A DNA stretch of 9,599 nt. Origin: Ruminococcaceae bacterium UBA5423. GTDB taxonomy: Bacteria; Bacillota; Clostridia; Oscillospirales; Acutalibacteraceae. Below are positions 7,478-9,599 of the stretch, piece by piece. Position 1 is the first letter of the stretch, and each line of letters starts with the position of its first letter. Location of the stretch: assembly GCA_002409375.1 (NCBI GenBank), contig DHNF01000027.1, positions 3,592 to 13,190 on the forward strand, written 5' to 3'. The notes beneath the pieces were generated by a model that had not been told where the DNA came from, ran no database searches, and saw nothing but the letters and a program-made list of their open reading frames with translations. A program made the position numbers and the translations under genes.

Positions 7478-7675
7478 TTATTTTTCGGGCGGCAAAATTT
7501 TGTATCGTCCACTGATAAAATCGTCAATTGCCACACTAACCGGCTTTTCTGTCATTGCTTCATTTTTCTCATCAGCTTCTAAGGCTATTTGGCGGGCACG
7601 CTTGGCGACCGCTATCACAACAGCATATTTACTGTGATTGCCTTTGACATTATCTATATCGGTCGGTTTAAGCAC
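7478..7675 (-). CDS. rpoZ: DNA-directed RNA polymerase omega subunit
   Basis: Omega is a small RNA polymerase subunit that helps fold and stabilise beta-prime. The 65-residue length is normal for Firmicutes. The conserved core is SKYAVVIAVAKRARQIA at 15-31, followed by an acidic linker and KPVSVAIDDFISGRY at 44-58. The start is GTG at 7675-7673, inside the end of gmk; the two genes overlap by eight bases (GTGCTTAA). A strong GGAGG at 7685-7689, nine bases upstream and within gmk codons, supports this start. The GTG-led protein begins MLKPTDID, like relatives. Co-location with gmk and remA is conserved in Firmicutes. Omega carries part of the ppGpp site in E. coli, but Firmicute polymerase generally lacks that response, so no such role is claimed. 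Confidence 0.95.
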   Translation of the reverse strand: MLKPTDIDNVKGNHSKYAVVIAVAKRARQIALEADEKNEAMTEKPVSVAIDDFISGRYKILPPEK

Positions 7676-8279
7676 GTTTCATTACCTCCAGAATGTAGTT
7701 TTCCATATAAGGATATCTCATTGATTCTGCTTCTATAATTGTACTAATACTTTGGGCAGCATGGGAAACATCATCGTTAAGCACAACATAATCATATCTG
7801 TATGCACGACTAAGCTCTTTTTGAGCTATCTCTAATCGGTTAAATATTGATTGCTCTGTTTCGGTGTTGCGCTCGCGCAGGCGCCTTTCAAGCTCTTTAA
7901 GAGAAGGCACTGTTATGAAAATCGACACCAAATCCGATCTAAAATCCATCACTTTTTCAGCGCCCTGAACCTCGATCTCCAAAATCACATTTTTGCCTTG
8001 ATCGAGTAATTCTCGTATAGGTTGTTCCGGTGTGCCGTAGTAATCCCCGTTGTATACGGCATATTCAAGAAGTTGATGCTTTGAAATCATCTCTTTGAAT
8101 TCGGCATGGCTTTTAAAGTAATAATGAATGCCATCCTGTTCACCCGGACGGGGGGAGCGTGTTGTTACAGAAACCGAAAGCACGGTATCTTTACGCTGTT
8201 GCATAAGGCGTCGAACAATGGTGCCCTTACCTGAACCGGAAGGACCGGACAAAATAATTAACATCCCGCGTTTATTCAT
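7668..8279 (-). CDS. gmk: Guanylate kinase
   Basis: This enzyme phosphorylates GMP to GDP with ATP, an essential step for GTP, dGTP and ppGpp synthesis. The length is 203 residues. The P-loop GPSGSGKGT is at 12-20. The GMP-binding region includes [11 protein letters not shown] at 37-47 and [13 protein letters not shown] at 72-84, with its Tyr and Ser contacts present. EIEVQGA at 101-107 is the Walker-B-like strand, and the lid has RRLRERNTE at 132-140. The ATG start overlaps the remA stop by eight bases (ATGAATAA). The nearest SD-like run, GAGGGGG, is about twelve bases away, so initiation probably relies on coupling to remA. Its own end overlaps rpoZ. In Firmicutes this enzyme is often inhibited directly by (p)ppGpp; that is family knowledge, not visible here. 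Confidence 0.97.
   Translation of the reverse strand: MNKRGMLIILSGPSGSGKGTIVRRLMQQRKDTVLSVSVTTRSPRPGEQDGIHYYFKSHAEFKEMISKHQLLEYAVYNGDYYGTPEQPIRELLDQGKNVILEIEVQGAEKVMDFRSDLVSIFITVPSLKELERRLRERNTETEQSIFNRLEIAQKELSRAYRYDYVVLNDDVSHAAQSISTIIEAESMRYPYMENYILEVMKRA
7685..7689 (-). promoter_or_regulatory. Ribosome binding site for rpoZ inside the end of gmk
   Basis: GGAGG lies nine bases before the rpoZ GTG, within the last codons of gmk (E-V-M-K-R-A). Together with the eight-base overlap, it couples synthesis of the two proteins and decides the non-ATG start. Confidence 0.75.
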
Positions 8280-8544
8280 CCGAGTCTAATTCCCCCTCTT
8301 CGGCCTCACCGCGTCCACCCAAACGGTTGGCAACTGTTTCGGGTTGAATTGCGGACAAAATTACATGGTCACTATCGGTTATCAATACCGCTCTTGTTCG
8401 ACGACCGTATGTTGCGTCAATCAGTGTGCCCCTGTCCTTGGCATCCTGTATAATGCGCTTTATAGGCGCAGAATCCGGGCTGACAATCGCCACAAGTCGA
8501 TGAGCCGAAACCATATTGCCGAAACCGATATTAATAAGCTTCAT
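8272..8544 (-). CDS. remA: RemA family DNA-binding regulator (DUF370)
   Basis: RemA in Bacillus subtilis is an oligomeric DNA-binding activator of biofilm matrix operons and osmoprotection genes. This homologue has 90 residues and the near-invariant motifs [12 protein letters not shown] at 5-16, [11 protein letters not shown] at 22-32, [13 protein letters not shown] at 41-53, and [19 protein letters not shown] at 57-75. Arginines equivalent to those used for DNA binding (R16, R48, R49) appear to be kept. The last dozen residues form an acidic tail ([12 protein letters not shown]) of the kind that varies within the family. The ATG has GAAAGG about nine bases upstream. It lies 40 nt after yicC and overlaps gmk by eight bases. 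Its targets in Clostridia are unknown; a matrix role is inferred from Bacillus only. Confidence 0.94.
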   Translation of the reverse strand: MKLINIGFGNMVSAHRLVAIVSPDSAPIKRIIQDAKDRGTLIDATYGRRTRAVLITDSDHVILSAIQPETVANRLGGRGEAEEGELDSDE

Positions 8545-8584
8545 TTTCCCCAGCCTTTCTAAATTCTACTCGCCGGAAGATATA

Positions 8585-9463
8585 TTATTCAATATTTTGA
8601 ATTTGCTCTCGAATCTTTTCCGTCTCGGATTTTATTTCCACAACAGTACGCGCCAGAGAAATATCCTGTGATTTTGAACCTATTGTATTGGCCTCGCGAT
8701 TTATTTCCTGCACAAGAAAGTCAAGCTTGCGTCCAACGGGTTCGTCTGATTTTAAAAACATTTGTAACTGTTCAATATGGCTTCGCAGACGAACTGTTTC
8801 TTCCGAAACTGAAACTTTTTCAGCAAAAATAGCTGCCTCGGTCAGCAAACGCTGTTCATCAACATCGGCCCCGTCAAGCAGCTCACGCATGCGTGCTTCT
8901 ATCTTTTCCATATGCTCGCGCACTGTAATAGGTGAGCGCCGTTCAACCTCATCAACAGCTTTTAATATATTATCAGCATGCCGTAATATATCCTCACGCA
9001 TAGCGACACCTTCTCGCTCCCGCATCTCGATAAAACGAGAAATCGAACCGTCGGCAACCTGGCGTACTGCATTCCAAATTTCGTCCTCATCCCCGGCATT
9101 TTGGTGTACAGTCAACACATCGGTAAAGCGCGCCAACGACATGGTCGAAACATCGTCCTTTAGGTTGAACCTGCCACAAAGCTCGCCAAGCGCTTTTAAA
9201 TAGCTTTGTGCAAGCGAAAAATTTACCGTGACTTCGCTGCCGGGGGCATCAACGGTATTGATCCAGACAAAAACATCAACCTTACCGCGAGATATCGACT
9301 TTTGGATGTATGCTTTGAGTTTTTCATCCAAAAAGCCATAGGATCTTGGAATACGCGATGAGTATTCATAATAGCGGTGATTGACCGATTTCAATTCAAC
9401 CGTAATATCCATGCCATCAATGGTTTGCTGGAACCTGCCGTAGCCGGTCATGCTTCTGACCAT
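8585..9463 (-). CDS. yicC: YicC/YloC-family endoribonuclease
   Basis: This is a member of the YicC family, shown in E. coli and B. subtilis to have endoribonuclease activity linked to RNA decay. From the ATG at 9463 it has 292 residues, typical of the family. The N-terminal domain opens MVRSMTGYGR and has ELKSVNHRYYE at 23-33. A charged helical middle follows (about 145-235). The C-terminal domain (DUF1732) carries GRKLDFLVQEINREANTIGSKSQD at 244-267, written here as two motifs: GRKLDFLVQE and INREANTIGSKSQD. An ATG three codons upstream (9472) touches AAAGGG directly, whereas the spacing to the 9463 ATG is nine bases and homologues begin at the MxRSMTGYGR motif. It is the first gene after the main promoter. 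The exact RNA targets cannot be read from the sequence. Confidence 0.94.
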   Translation of the reverse strand: MVRSMTGYGRFQQTIDGMDITVELKSVNHRYYEYSSRIPRSYGFLDEKLKAYIQKSISRGKVDVFVWINTVDAPGSEVTVNFSLAQSYLKALGELCGRFNLKDDVSTMSLARFTDVLTVHQNAGDEDEIWNAVRQVADGSISRFIEMREREGVAMREDILRHADNILKAVDEVERRSPITVREHMEKIEARMRELLDGADVDEQRLLTEAAIFAEKVSVSEETVRLRSHIEQLQMFLKSDEPVGRKLDFLVQEINREANTIGSKSQDISLARTVVEIKSETEKIREQIQNIE

Positions 9464-9484
9464 GCAAATCATCCCTTTGTGTGT

Positions 9485-9514
9485 ATTTTACCAGCTTTTA
9501 CTTGCTTCTGTCAA
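9485..9514 (-). promoter_or_regulatory. Main sigma-A-type promoter of the operon
   Basis: On the minus strand a consensus TTGACA lies at 9514-9509, and TAAAAT (five of six consensus bases) at 9490-9485, separated by 18 bases. A TG one base before the -10 gives an extended -10 element. Transcription should start about six bases after the -10, near 9478. This is the best promoter in the window and sits directly ahead of the first gene. The leader would be only about 15 nt. Confidence 0.8.
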
Positions 9515-9599
9515 CCTTGTACTTTAATGAACAGGTGGTTTACTGTAATAATATTTCTCAAATTTCTGCCCACGCAATTTTTATACTGTTTCTTGTTAA
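9515..9599. other. Intergenic sequence upstream of the promoter, no gene seen
   Basis: These 85 bases at the window edge are AT-rich and hold no coding frame, terminator hairpin or RNA gene that I can support. They include an imperfect palindrome, ACAG...CTGT, at 9531-9546. They may contain upstream regulatory sites for the main promoter or the end of a neighbouring gene's control region. Confidence 0.5.

Noticed and set aside
8688..9203. 171-codon open frame on the plus strand opposite yicC
   Set aside because: It is antisense to a well-supported gene, rich in Ser and Arg as expected from complementing its codons, with no SD or recognisable motif.

Overview
The window is about 9.6 kb of bacterial chromosome. 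It carries a single run of ten genes, all read from the minus strand, so transcription runs from the right edge towards the left. The organism looks like a low-to-mid GC Firmicute of the class Clostridia. The evidence is a RemA (DUF370) gene beside gmk and rpoZ, a Firmicute-type PriA, a YugP-type membrane metalloprotease between fmt and rsmB, an SD-rich translation start style, and a PP2C phosphatase gene after rlmN. I cannot name a genus from the sequence alone.

Layout in the direction of transcription: a strong housekeeping promoter (about 9485-9514); yicC (endoribonuclease family); remA (DNA-binding regulator); gmk (guanylate kinase); rpoZ (RNA polymerase omega); priA (replication restart helicase); def (peptide deformylase); fmt (Met-tRNA formyltransferase); a 78-98 nt AT-rich gap with a possible internal promoter and a palindrome; a yugP-like zinc metalloprotease; rsmB (16S rRNA m5C967 methyltransferase); rlmN (23S rRNA m2A2503 methyltransferase); and the 5' end of a PP2C Ser/Thr phosphatase gene (stp/prpC), cut by the left edge. 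Four junctions overlap by 4 or 8 bp and the other gaps are short. I see no convincing intrinsic terminator, so this reads as one long operon or superoperon.

The genes form a growth and information-processing set: GMP to GDP supply, RNA polymerase assembly, replication restart, formylation and deformylation of nascent proteins, rRNA methylation, and the start of a Ser/Thr phosphorylation module. The order matches the Bacillus yloC-remA-gmk-rpoZ-coaBC-priA-def-fmt-rsmB-rlmN-prpC cluster, with two differences: coaBC is absent between rpoZ and priA, and the yugP-like gene is inserted between fmt and rsmB.

All complete genes look intact, with family-typical lengths and catalytic residues. I found no mobile element, CRISPR array, tRNA, rRNA or riboswitch, and no evidence of a new system. 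The points worth a second look are regulatory: the promoter and its very short leader, the palindromes between fmt and the protease gene, the missing coaBC, and the unusual starts.
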